Assembly (NCBI GenBank): GCA_015494185.1
Contig: WGBT01000318.1
Coordinates: 1-14,699, forward strand
DNA length: 14,699 nt
Direction of reading: 5' to 3'
DNA from: Hyphomicrobiales bacterium
GTDB taxonomy: Bacteria; Pseudomonadota; Alphaproteobacteria; Rhizobiales; S144-35
Positions 6,570-13,440 of the stretch are shown here, one piece after another. Each line of letters opens with the position of its first letter. Within the stretch, counting starts at the first letter, position 1. The notes below the pieces were generated by a model. It was given only the letters and a program-made list of their open reading frames with translations, was not told where the DNA came from and ran no database searches. Both the position numbers and the translations under genes were made by a program.

Positions 6570-7325
6570 TCAATAGCGGCGGATCAGTGCGATGAGCCGG
6601 CCTTGAACCTTGACCCGGTCAGGCCCAAAAATGCGGGTTTCATAGGCCGGGTTGGCCGCTTCCAAAGCAATGGAATCGCCCTTTTTTCGCAATCGTTTCA
6701 AGGTTGCTTCTTCATCATCGATAAGGGCAACGACAATATCGCCGTTATTGGCGGTATTGGTGCGGCGGATAATCACCGTATCGCCATCGAGAATGCCCGC
6801 ATCCACCATCGAGTCGCCTTGGACTTCAAGGGCGAAATGCTCGCCCTTGGTTAGCAGATCCGGGGGCACACCGATGGAATGCGTATGGTGTTCAATGGCC
6901 GAAATCGGCACGCCTGCTGCGATCCGCCCCATGACCGGAACTTCAATGCTTTCATCGATGGCCGGTAAACGGGGGCCGCCACTATGCAAAGAGTTCATCG
7001 GGGGATGATGGCTCATAGGGTCCATGGGAGCGGCAAAGGGGCCGGCGTTTCCTGGCGCCGCAGTACTGCTGAGAGCCATGCCACTGCTTGGGGTATGTTT
7101 AAGGGCGATATCCTCGGGCAGTTTGACAACTTCCAGGGCGCGTGCCCGGTGCCGCAACCGGCGGATGAAACCGCGCTCTTCCAGAGCGGTGATCAAACGG
7201 TGAATGCCAGACTTCGATTTCAGATTCAGCGCTTCCTTCATTTCATCGAATGAAGGGGGAACACCAGTCTCTTGAATACGCTCGTGAATGAGCATCAAAA
7301 GTTCTTTTTGTTTCGGCGTCAGCAT
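6570..7325 (-). CDS. lexA: LexA SOS repressor
   Basis: SOS-response repressor that self-cleaves when RecA filaments form. The 251 residues comprise an N-terminal winged helix (1-70: MLTPKQKELL, GVPPSFDEM, KSKSGIHRLI, ERGFIRRL), a long Pro/His/Met-rich linker (about 76-125) and a C-terminal S24 peptidase domain. The cleavage site is Ala137-Gly138 in GRIAAGVP, the catalytic Ser is Ser172 in QGDSMVDAG, and the catalytic Lys is Lys210 in EEATLKRLR. The frame stays open upstream to 7376, but homology and a GGGAGGG ribosome site 6 nt ahead support the ATG at 7325. Autoregulation is visible: a LexA operator lies between the -35 and -10 of its promoter. It follows trpC, as in rhizobial genomes, but without the usual moaC and moeA between them. 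Confidence 0.97.
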   Translation of the reverse strand: MLTPKQKELLMLIHERIQETGVPPSFDEMKEALNLKSKSGIHRLITALEERGFIRRLRHRARALEVVKLPEDIALKHTPSSGMALSSTAAPGNAGPFAAPMDPMSHHPPMNSLHSGGPRLPAIDESIEVPVMGRIAAGVPISAIEHHTHSIGVPPDLLTKGEHFALEVQGDSMVDAGILDGDTVIIRRTNTANNGDIVVALIDDEEATLKRLRKKGDSIALEAANPAYETRIFGPDRVKVQGRLIALIRRY

Positions 7326-7388
7326 GGTGGCCCTCCCGGCAGAACGATACGCCCACACTTGAAAAAACATTTGCACAAATCATGAACA

Positions 7389-7417
7389 TTTATAGCCGTT
7401 CCTCTTGTGTTCCGCAA
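7389..7417 (-). promoter_or_regulatory. lexA promoter (-35 TTGCGG, -10 TATAAA)
   Basis: On the minus strand, TTGCGG (7417-7412) and TATAAA (7394-7389) are separated by exactly 17 nt, a sigma70-type spacing. The predicted start point, near 7382, leaves a leader of roughly 55 nt before the lexA ATG. The LexA operator occupies the spacer, so bound LexA would block RNA polymerase. Confidence 0.75.
7398..7412 (+). promoter_or_regulatory. SOS box (LexA operator), GTTC-N7-GTTC
   Basis: GTTCCTCTTGTGTTC is a perfect match to the alphaproteobacterial LexA operator, a direct repeat GTTC-N7-GTTC that is distinct from the palindromic enterobacterial box. It lies 73 bp upstream of the lexA ATG, inside the promoter spacer. 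I saw no second perfect box in the window. Confidence 0.88.
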
Positions 7418-7470
7418 GGGCTTTCTGCGAATATTAGCTGAATATTCCCTATTCCCGCTAATGACGGCCG

Positions 7471-8277
7471 TCAGTTGTTGGGATCGGCGCCGGTGAGAAG
7501 GAGCTGGGTGGCAGCGGTGACATCGGCCTGGCGCATCAGGCTTTCGCCGACCAAAAAGGCGCGCACGCCAGCCTGTTCAAGGCGTTTGAGATCGTCATGT
7601 TTTTCAATACCGCTTTCAGAAATCACAAGGCGGTCGGAGGGGATCATTGGCGCCAGCCGTTCTGTGGTTGCAAGGTTTGTTTCAAAGGTTTTGAGATTGC
7701 GATTGTTGATGCCGATCAAATTCGCGCCAAGGGCAATCGCCTGTTCGGTTTCGGCTTCGTCATGGACTTCCACCAAGACGTCAAGCCCCCAGCCAAAAGC
7801 AGCCGCGGTCAGCTCAAATGCCTGTTCAAACGAAATCGCCGCCAAGATCAGTAAGATACAGTCGGCCCCCAAGGCCCGCGCTTCGGTGATCTGATAGGGA
7901 TCGACGATGAAATCCTTGCGCAGAACTGGCAGGTTACAGGCATCGCGGGCGGCGGTCAGATAATACGGACGTCCCTGAAACGAAGGCTGATCAGTCAGCA
8001 CAGACAAGCAAGCCGCACCCCCGGCCTCATAGGCGGCGGCCAATTTGGGCGGGTCGAAATCTTTGCGAATAAGTCCTTTGGATGGGCTGGCTTTCTTGAT
8101 CTCGGCAATCAAGGCATATTTCCCAGCCTCGACCTGTTTTTCGATCGCCGCCCGGAAGCCGCGAATGGGAGTGGCCAGCCGTGCTGCGCGGTCAAGGTCG
8201 GACAAGGGCGTTACACTTTTCGCCCGGGCGACTTCTTCGAGTTTGTAATCAATGATTTTCGCTAAGATGTCGGACAT
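7471..8277 (-). CDS. trpC: Indole-3-glycerol phosphate synthase
   Basis: Converts carboxyphenylamino-deoxyribulose phosphate to indole-3-glycerol phosphate in tryptophan synthesis; a cytoplasmic TIM barrel. The 268 residues are the normal monofunctional length, with no fused trpF. Family motifs are LIAEIKKASPSKG (56-68, with catalytic Glu and Lys), VLTDQPSFQG (93-102), LPVLRKDFIVDPYQ (116-129), LLVEVHDE-like LVEVHDE (168-174), GINNRNLKTF (189-198), ISESGI (219-224) and FLVGESLM (241-248). The ATG at 8277 gives the conserved MSDIL start. An in-frame TTG at 8313 would add 12 residues without homology, and neither start has a strong Shine-Dalgarno. It is downstream of trpD across a 326-bp gap holding hairpin repeat copy 2, and upstream of lexA. 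Confidence 0.97.
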   Translation of the reverse strand: MSDILAKIIDYKLEEVARAKSVTPLSDLDRAARLATPIRGFRAAIEKQVEAGKYALIAEIKKASPSKGLIRKDFDPPKLAAAYEAGGAACLSVLTDQPSFQGRPYYLTAARDACNLPVLRKDFIVDPYQITEARALGADCILLILAAISFEQAFELTAAAFGWGLDVLVEVHDEAETEQAIALGANLIGINNRNLKTFETNLATTERLAPMIPSDRLVISESGIEKHDDLKRLEQAGVRAFLVGESLMRQADVTAATQLLLTGADPNN

Positions 8278-8603
8278 GGTGGTTGTGATAGCCTGACTTA
8301 TCGAGAAACGCAATCCACTTCAGCAGGATTGGTGGTTTGATCTATATGAGTTCAGACACATAAATAAGACACCCCTCTCCAGCCCAATGGCCGCCTCAAG
8401 CCATCCTTCCGGAGCCATCGTCGCTCGCCTCACCCTTTCTTGGGCGAGCGACGATGGATCTGGAAGGATGGCGGGCTATCCTTCTGGTGAATCGGAAGCG
8501 AGCTTTCGACGCCCTCATATGCACAAGAAGCCATTTGGCGCATAAGAAGCCTTTTGAGGCCGTTGCAAATCGCCGCGACAGAACTTCATAATTCCATGGT
8601 TCT
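8278..8603. other. trpD-trpC intergenic region with hairpin repeat
   Basis: These 326 bp separate two genes that are usually adjacent. They hold the hairpin repeat (8398-8508) followed by a small imperfect direct repeat, GCACAAGAAGCC / GCATAAGAAGCC (8521 and 8540). No gene, leader peptide with Trp codons, or antiterminator was recognised. trpC may have its own promoter here, or the hairpin may modulate read-through; both are inferred. Confidence 0.6.
8398..8508. repeat. Dispersed ~111-bp hairpin repeat, copy 2
   Basis: Homologous to 1074-1185. It folds better than copy 1: CCATCCTTCC (8401-8410) pairs perfectly with 8462-8471, and CCATCGTCGCTCGCC (8415-8429) pairs perfectly with 8443-8457. 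A 4-nt internal loop separates the stems, and the terminal loop is 13 nt. The tail GCGGGCTATCCTTCTGGTGA is identical to copy 1. It lies inside the presumed trpDC transcript. Confidence 0.88.
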
Positions 8604-9617
8604 TCACGAATTGGTGATCGCGACCAGCTTGGCCAAGCGTTCTTTGGCGGCCCCGGTATCGATGGCCTGAGCGGCAAGTCTTACGCCCTCGCGGAGATCT
8701 TCGGCCTTTTCAGCCACCATCAAAGCCGCAGCAGCATTCAGCAAGACGATATCGCGGAACGGTCCTGCCGCTCCATCCAGCAATTTGGTGATCATCGCCG
8801 CATTGTGCTGGGCATCGCCGCCAATCAGTTCTTCGGCGCTGGCTTCAGATAGGCCGGCCTGTTGAGGCGTGAGGGTGTATTCATTGATTTTGCCGTCCTT
8901 GAGTTCGGCGATGAAACTTACCCCGGTGGTGGTGATCTCGTCCATGCCATCAGCGCCATGGACCACCAAAGCCCGTTCGATCCCCAGATTGTGCAAGACT
9001 TCAGCGATGGGACGCACCCAGTGATGGGCAAACACCCCGACGAGCTTGCGTTTGACCCCGGCGGGATTGGTGAGCGGGCCGAGCAGATTGAAAAGGGTTC
9101 GAGTCGCCAAGGCTTGCCGCGCCGGCATCACATGTTTCATGGCGCTATGATGGGCCGGCGCGAACATGAACCCAAGCCCGGCCTCATTGATGGCGCGTGA
9201 AACCCGTTCTGGTGTGGCGTTCAAATTCACGCCAAGGGCTTCCAGGACATCCGCCGAGCCGGATTTTGAGGAAATCGAACGATTGCCGTGTTTGGCAACG
9301 GGAACGCCTGCCCCGGCCACGACAATCGCCGTGCCTGTTGAAATATTGAAGGTGCCTTTGGCGTCCCCGCCGGTGCCGACGATGTCGATCGCCTCTGGGG
9401 GCGCCGCAACGCTGGCCGCCTTGGCGCGCATCACTCGGGCCGCGCCGGTAATCTCATCGACCGTTTCGCCGCGCACCCGCAGGGCCATCAAAAAACCGGC
9501 AATCTGGGCGTCCGAGGCCCCGCCTGTCATCATGATTTCAAAGGCCGCAGCAGCCTGTTGTTGGTCAAAAGTCCGCCCCTTAGCGGCAGCATCGATAAAT
9601 GTTTTGAAATCTTGCAT
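8604..9617 (-). CDS. trpD: Anthranilate phosphoribosyltransferase
   Basis: Transfers phosphoribose from PRPP to anthranilate, the second committed step of tryptophan synthesis. The 337 residues match the family length. Motifs are GTGGD (81-85) and NISTGTA (91-97) for PRPP binding, KHGNRSISSKSGSAD (109-123), the anthranilate-side RTLFNLLGPLTNPA (173-186) and GADGMDEI (221-228) for Mg2+ binding. The ATG at 9617 gives the expected short helix start, but no good Shine-Dalgarno precedes it. It begins 73 bp downstream of the corC-like gene on the same strand, so it may be co-transcribed with that cluster. The order trpD, trpC, lexA is the rhizobial one. Confidence 0.97.
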   Translation of the reverse strand: MQDFKTFIDAAAKGRTFDQQQAAAAFEIMMTGGASDAQIAGFLMALRVRGETVDEITGAARVMRAKAASVAAPPEAIDIVGTGGDAKGTFNISTGTAIVVAGAGVPVAKHGNRSISSKSGSADVLEALGVNLNATPERVSRAINEAGLGFMFAPAHHSAMKHVMPARQALATRTLFNLLGPLTNPAGVKRKLVGVFAHHWVRPIAEVLHNLGIERALVVHGADGMDEITTTGVSFIAELKDGKINEYTLTPQQAGLSEASAEELIGGDAQHNAAMITKLLDGAAGPFRDIVLLNAAAALMVAEKAEDLREGVRLAAQAIDTGAAKERLAKLVAITNS

Positions 9618-9690
9618 GGGTCACATAGTGGCTTAATTGGAGATGACAAGGATGAAAGTGGGCCGTGGTGGGGCTAATGGCTCTCTCTTC

Positions 9691-10830
9691 TCATTGTCTG
9701 TTGGCTGTCTGTTGAGGCGGGATGACAATATTATTTATCTTAGGATTGATCTCGGGCAACACTTCAGCTTCATCTTCAACTTCGATCGTTTGCCCCGCGG
9801 CCCTGGAAGTTGGAGTTTGGCTTGGTTGGCTGTTATTGGGTTTTCTGAGCAGCCGAACCTTGCGGATGCGGCGCGCATCGGCCTCGAGGATTTCAAACTC
9901 AATGCCGGTGGGGTGGCGGATGATCTCGCCCTGCACTGGCACCCGGTTGGCAAGTGAGACGATCAGGCCGCCAAGGGTTTCGATATCCTCCTCGTCTTCG
10001 TCATTGACCAAGCTCAGATTCAGATGCGCTTCCACCTCTTCGATAGGAGATCTGGCATCGGCGATCAGACCGGCTTTGCCCTGTTCGAGGATGAGCGGGG
10101 CACCGTTGACATCGTGTTCGTCCTCGATTTCGCCAACGATTTCCTCCACCAAATCCTCGATTGAAACCAGGCCATCTATACCGCCATATTCGTCGACGAC
10201 CAGCGCCAGATGGATGTGCTGGGATTGCATGCGCAGCAACAGGTCTCCAACCGGCATCGACGGCGGGACATAAAGCACAGGGCGTTTGATCCGTGCGGAG
10301 CTGATGGAGCGTTTGAGGTCAACGGCGCCAAGATCAATTGTCTCTGATTTTATCGCATGCGCCTCTCCAGGTTTGATGTTTTGCGGTGTTGTTCCGTTTC
10401 TTCCCGCCGTTGCCAGCCAGCGCATCAGGTCTTTCAAATGGACCATGCCGCAAGGATTGTCGAGGGTTTCCCGATACAAGGGAACGCGGGAATGGCCAGC
10501 CTTTTTGAACATCTGGATAAGCTCTTCGATGCTGCTGGATTCGTCGATGGCGATGATGTCGGCGCGTGGCACCATCACATCTTCAACCCGCAGCTTGCCA
10601 AACCGGAGCGCGTTCAACATCATGTTTTTTTCTGAAGCCGAAAATTCGGCACTTTCCGGGCTCAAGCCTTTCAGGGCGGCTTCCAGACGTGCTTTGAGAC
10701 CAGGCTTTTGCCGTTTCCCTGGCCAGAAGATGAGGCGCCGCCACCCGTTTTGCCGTTTGTTCTCAGGAAGGGAGGAAGCGGTAGTGCTCTTTCGCGATGA
10801 AGGTCTTCGCGGCACGTCAGAATTGTTCAT
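9691..10830 (-). CDS. CorC/TlyC (hemolysin C)-like CBS-domain protein
   Basis: A 379-residue soluble CBS-pair protein of the CorC/HlyC family, linked in other bacteria to Mg2+/Co2+ efflux or resistance; the older name hemolysin is misleading. Residues 1-60 are polar and variable. A FGKLRVEDVMVPRADI stretch (77-92) opens the first CBS domain (about 81-140: HSRVPLY, HLKDLM). The second CBS domain (about 183-238) includes HLALVVDEYGGIDGLVSIEDLVEEIVGE. A CorC_HlyC transporter-associated domain follows (about 250-330: TLGGLIVSLANRVP) and then a Pro/Gln-rich tail. There is no DUF21 membrane domain, so it is probably cytoplasmic. It follows ybeY after a 247-bp gap, the usual phoH-ybeY-tlyC order, but trpD occupies the place where lnt is expected. 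The ribosome site is weak. Confidence 0.93.
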   Translation of the reverse strand: MNNSDVPRRPSSRKSTTASSLPENKRQNGWRRLIFWPGKRQKPGLKARLEAALKGLSPESAEFSASEKNMMLNALRFGKLRVEDVMVPRADIIAIDESSSIEELIQMFKKAGHSRVPLYRETLDNPCGMVHLKDLMRWLATAGRNGTTPQNIKPGEAHAIKSETIDLGAVDLKRSISSARIKRPVLYVPPSMPVGDLLLRMQSQHIHLALVVDEYGGIDGLVSIEDLVEEIVGEIEDEHDVNGAPLILEQGKAGLIADARSPIEEVEAHLNLSLVNDEDEEDIETLGGLIVSLANRVPVQGEIIRHPTGIEFEILEADARRIRKVRLLRKPNNSQPSQTPTSRAAGQTIEVEDEAEVLPEINPKINNIVIPPQQTANRQ

Positions 10831-11077
10831 TGCTATTTCTTGGCTATCCTGTTGTTAATAGATTTAATCACGGAGGAAGCAATTTTCAGGGGGCGTGATT
10901 GCAGAATAGATCACACGAAATCCCCGGTCATATCTTGTTTTGCGATCTCTTTTTTGCCTTTGACGCATCAGTCTAAGTGAAAAATGCCTTTGCTCTATTG
11001 CAAGAGCTTTGTCATATTTACATGTTGGTTTGAAGTTTGTTTGAATGTTTTTGCATGGCTGTCTTTTCTATCCACGG

Positions 11078-11731
11078 TTAATTGTTGCCGGCTTGATAGG
11101 GGTTGGCAATGCCAAGAGTGTTCAGAATTTCAACCTCCAGCGTTTCCATGGCAAGGGCGTTTTGCGCCGTGTCATGGGTCCATCCCAATAAATGCAGTAT
11201 CGCATGGATTGCAAGATGCGTCATGTGATCCACGGGTTCAATCGCTCGGACTTTGGCTTCCCGCATCACGGTGTCAATCGACATGGCAACGTCACCCAAG
11301 AATATCTCACGGTCTTGCAAAGAAGATGTAAACAAATCCTGTTCAAACAATTCGCCAGATGGAAAAGAAAGCACATTAGTGGGCTGATCTTTACCGCGAA
11401 ATTCTTTGTTCAACCGGTGCAGCTCCTGATCTGAGGTGAGTTTCATCGCGGCTTCAAATACCAACGAAGCCGATGGGAGCCGGGATAAGTCATGCCCGAT
11501 TTCGGCAAATGCGCCACCCGGCAAGCCCTTGGCCCAGGCAGCATCCCATGCCCTGTTGCAGATCGCTTCAAGGTGGCGTTCCAGAGAAAGGGAACAAGCG
11601 TTTGAGAGAGAGTTTACGGGGAGGGAGGGCGTCATCACGTCATGCCAGCGCTGATCGGCAATCTGCACCTCAACAGATAGGGATGGGGTAGCAGTGTCAG
11701 CGGTAACAACGGTTACAGATTGCTCGGTCAC
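11078..11731 (-). CDS. ybeY: Endoribonuclease YbeY (rRNA maturation factor)
   Basis: Metal-dependent single-strand endoribonuclease involved in 16S rRNA 3'-end maturation and ribosome quality control. The zinc site HxxxHxxxxxH is present as His176, His180 and His186 in HAILHLLGWTHD; the family more often has HGxLHLxGYDH, so Gly is Ala here. NKEFRGKDQPTNVLSFP (108-124) and LGDVAMSID (145-153) are other family signatures. At 217 residues it is longer than most YbeY proteins (about 150-170), owing to an N-terminal extension of roughly 45 residues and a polar insert. It starts at GTG (11729-11731) behind AAAGGA, which overlaps the end of phoH. Only 6 nt separate the phoH stop from this start, so the two genes are translationally close. 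Confidence 0.95.
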   Translation of the reverse strand: MTEQSVTVVTADTATPSLSVEVQIADQRWHDVMTPSLPVNSLSNACSLSLERHLEAICNRAWDAAWAKGLPGGAFAEIGHDLSRLPSASLVFEAAMKLTSDQELHRLNKEFRGKDQPTNVLSFPSGELFEQDLFTSSLQDREIFLGDVAMSIDTVMREAKVRAIEPVDHMTHLAIHAILHLLGWTHDTAQNALAMETLEVEILNTLGIANPYQAGNN

Positions 11732-11737
11732 GACGAT

Positions 11738-12916
11738 CTATCCTTTGTGGCCTTTGCAGGCGTGCTGGGCGTTGGCCTCTTCACCTTCATAAGCCTCGAT
11801 TTCATAGGCCTCGATAATCTGCGTCACCAATTCATGACGCACGACATCGGCTTTGCTGAACCGGGTCAGGGCGACGCCCTTGATATGTTTCAACAGGCGG
11901 GCGGCATGGCTCAGGCCAGAGGCTTCCCCGGCCGGCAGGTCGATCTGGCTCGGGTCACCTGTGACGATCATTTTACTGGCTTCGCCCAGCCGGGTCAAAA
12001 ACATCTTCATCTGTGTTGCGGTGCAGTTTTGCGCCTCGTCTAAAATGATGATCGAATGAGCCAGGGTACGGCCGCGCATATAGGCCAGCGGCGCAATTTC
12101 GATGGTGCCGGTTTCAAGACCTTTTCGCACCCGTTCCGCCGGGATGACGTCATGAAGGGCGTCAAACAGCGGCCGCAAATAAGGATCGATCTTGTCCCGT
12201 AAATCGCCAGGCAAAAAGCCAAGCCTCTCACCGGCTTCCACGGCGGGACGTGACAAGATGATCCGATCCGTCAGCCCTCGTTCCAAGGAGGCGGCGGCAA
12301 AGGCAACGGCGAGATAGGTCTTGCCGGTGCCTGCCGGGCCTATTCCAAATGTCAAATCATGGCCCTGTATGGCATGAAGATATTGGCTTTGCATGGGAGA
12401 GCGGGCCGTGATCTGGGCTTTGCGGGTTGCAATTCGGGCCAATCCATGAGCGGTCTGTATTACCAGTTTCCGGCCGGTGATATCCATCCCGTGCCCCGCT
12501 GGGCGGTTGGCGGCTTCTGTGTTCTTGTTGTTCTTGCAGCTGGGTTTGGCATGGCCTAGGGCCCTTTTGGGGGGGACCTTCAAGGTGGCATATTCAACGT
12601 GACGAAGCGCGCCATCGACATCGCCGGGAGAGATCATTTCACCATTTTCCAGTCGGTCATAAAGATATTCCAAGACGTTTCGGCCACGGTCGATCTGCTC
12701 GGCACGCCCGTTCAGTGTCATATAATTTCCCCGGGTTGCGATCTCGATATCGAGACGATCTTCGATCATGGCCAGATGTGAGTGAAAGTCGCCCATCAAA
12801 TCACGCACAAGGCGATTGTCATCAAAACTGAGAACAAGTTTTTCCAAACGATCGCTCATTCCGCGGCTTGTCTTTGCTCCTTGAGGTATCTGTTGTTTCG
12901 AGGATTGACGGACCAT
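11738..12916 (-). CDS. phoH: PhoH-family ATPase (PhoH-like, YbeZ type)
   Basis: P-loop ATPase of the PhoH/YbeZ family, functionally tied to YbeY in RNA metabolism. With the ATG at 12916 it has 392 residues. An N-terminal KH-like part (about 24-110) precedes the ATPase core. Walker A is GPAGTGKT (193-200), followed by LSRPAVEAGERLGFLPGDLRDK. Walker B is IIILDEAQN (289-297), followed by MKMFLTRLGE and MIVTGDPSQIDLP (sensor region). A long basic linker (about 115-150) is less usual. Start choice: ATG 12916 has AAGGAT upstream. The next ATG at 12859 begins the conserved region but has AAGGAG 17 nt away. The frame is open to 12991 without support. It heads the phoH-ybeY-corC run; miaB, usually upstream, is absent. 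Confidence 0.95.
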   Translation of the reverse strand: MVRQSSKQQIPQGAKTSRGMSDRLEKLVLSFDDNRLVRDLMGDFHSHLAMIEDRLDIEIATRGNYMTLNGRAEQIDRGRNVLEYLYDRLENGEMISPGDVDGALRHVEYATLKVPPKRALGHAKPSCKNNKNTEAANRPAGHGMDITGRKLVIQTAHGLARIATRKAQITARSPMQSQYLHAIQGHDLTFGIGPAGTGKTYLAVAFAAASLERGLTDRIILSRPAVEAGERLGFLPGDLRDKIDPYLRPLFDALHDVIPAERVRKGLETGTIEIAPLAYMRGRTLAHSIIILDEAQNCTATQMKMFLTRLGEASKMIVTGDPSQIDLPAGEASGLSHAARLLKHIKGVALTRFSKADVVRHELVTQIIEAYEIEAYEGEEANAQHACKGHKG

Positions 12917-13440
12917 AAAATATGCTATCCTTAGAAAGCTGTATTTGATGGGGGTGCCGTAGCCTGTAGCTTTGGACACTTTGTGGCACACTTGTTGAAA
13001 AATTGCCGGTTGCTTGATGATAGGCGAAAGTGATTGAAAAGTCCAAAATCATGCCGTGGCAGGCAGGCGGAAACGGTTCCTGGCGAATGAGGGGGCCTGA
13101 TTGGGGGCGGGGGCTTTGTTGGCACGCTTGCGGTCTATGGTCGTTTTGCGAAAAAAGAAAAATACGAAAAATACCATGAGCCTGGATGATATGATACCGG
13201 CGGTCTTTATCATTGACTTTTCCATGTTTCCATATCCCTTTGAATGTTCTGGGTAAATTGAATGGTATACGAAGAAAGGTCAGGGGCCGTTGGTATGAGA
13301 AGTCTAGTCTATATGCCGATCGCGGCCGGTTTCGTGTCTGGGGCTGATGGAATGCAAGGACGAGACTGTTGGACTGTAAAATCAAGGCATGAAACGAAGA
13401 CATCGAACAATGTTGAACGCATAAGATCCATAGGAGAGAC
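12917..13440. other. Divergent intergenic region between phoH and the sulfurtransferase gene
   Basis: These 524 bp must contain the promoters of both flanking genes, although no clear -35/-10 pair was found. They hold MITE-like repeat copy B (13194-13296) and an A-rich run near 13147-13170. Frames through the region lack ribosome sites and codon structure and overlap the repeat, so no gene is called. No tRNA-like cloverleaf was seen. Confidence 0.6.
13194..13296 (+). repeat. MITE-like dispersed repeat copy B (uninterrupted)
   Basis: The most regular of three related copies, 103 bp. Its left end, ATACCGGCGGTC, and the complement of its right end, ATACCAACGGCC, match at 9 of 12 positions, giving imperfect terminal inverted repeats. 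Internal landmarks shared with the copies near 4.0 and 5.4 kb are ATCATTGAC, TTTCCATG, TATCCCTTTGAA, AAATTGAA, GTATACGA and the GGGCCG..GGTAT end. No protein is encoded. I do not recognise it as a named family. Confidence 0.78.

Noticed and set aside
6403..6572. Minus-strand frame overlapping the lexA stop codon, from a TTG through a Glu/Lys-rich coiled-coil-like stretch to a CICC motif, about 47 codons.
   Set aside because: The only start is a TTG overlapping the lexA TGA, no ribosome site precedes it, and the purine-rich composition alone can produce a charged peptide. Not strong enough to call as a gene.
8278..8603. Possible trp attenuator before trpC.
   Set aside because: No leader peptide with consecutive Trp codons and no T-run after the hairpin; the hairpin belongs to a repeat also found at an unrelated locus.
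10286..10858. A 190-codon plus-strand frame opposite the corC-like gene.
   Set aside because: Ser/Arg-rich mirror of a conserved CBS-domain gene; no independent support.
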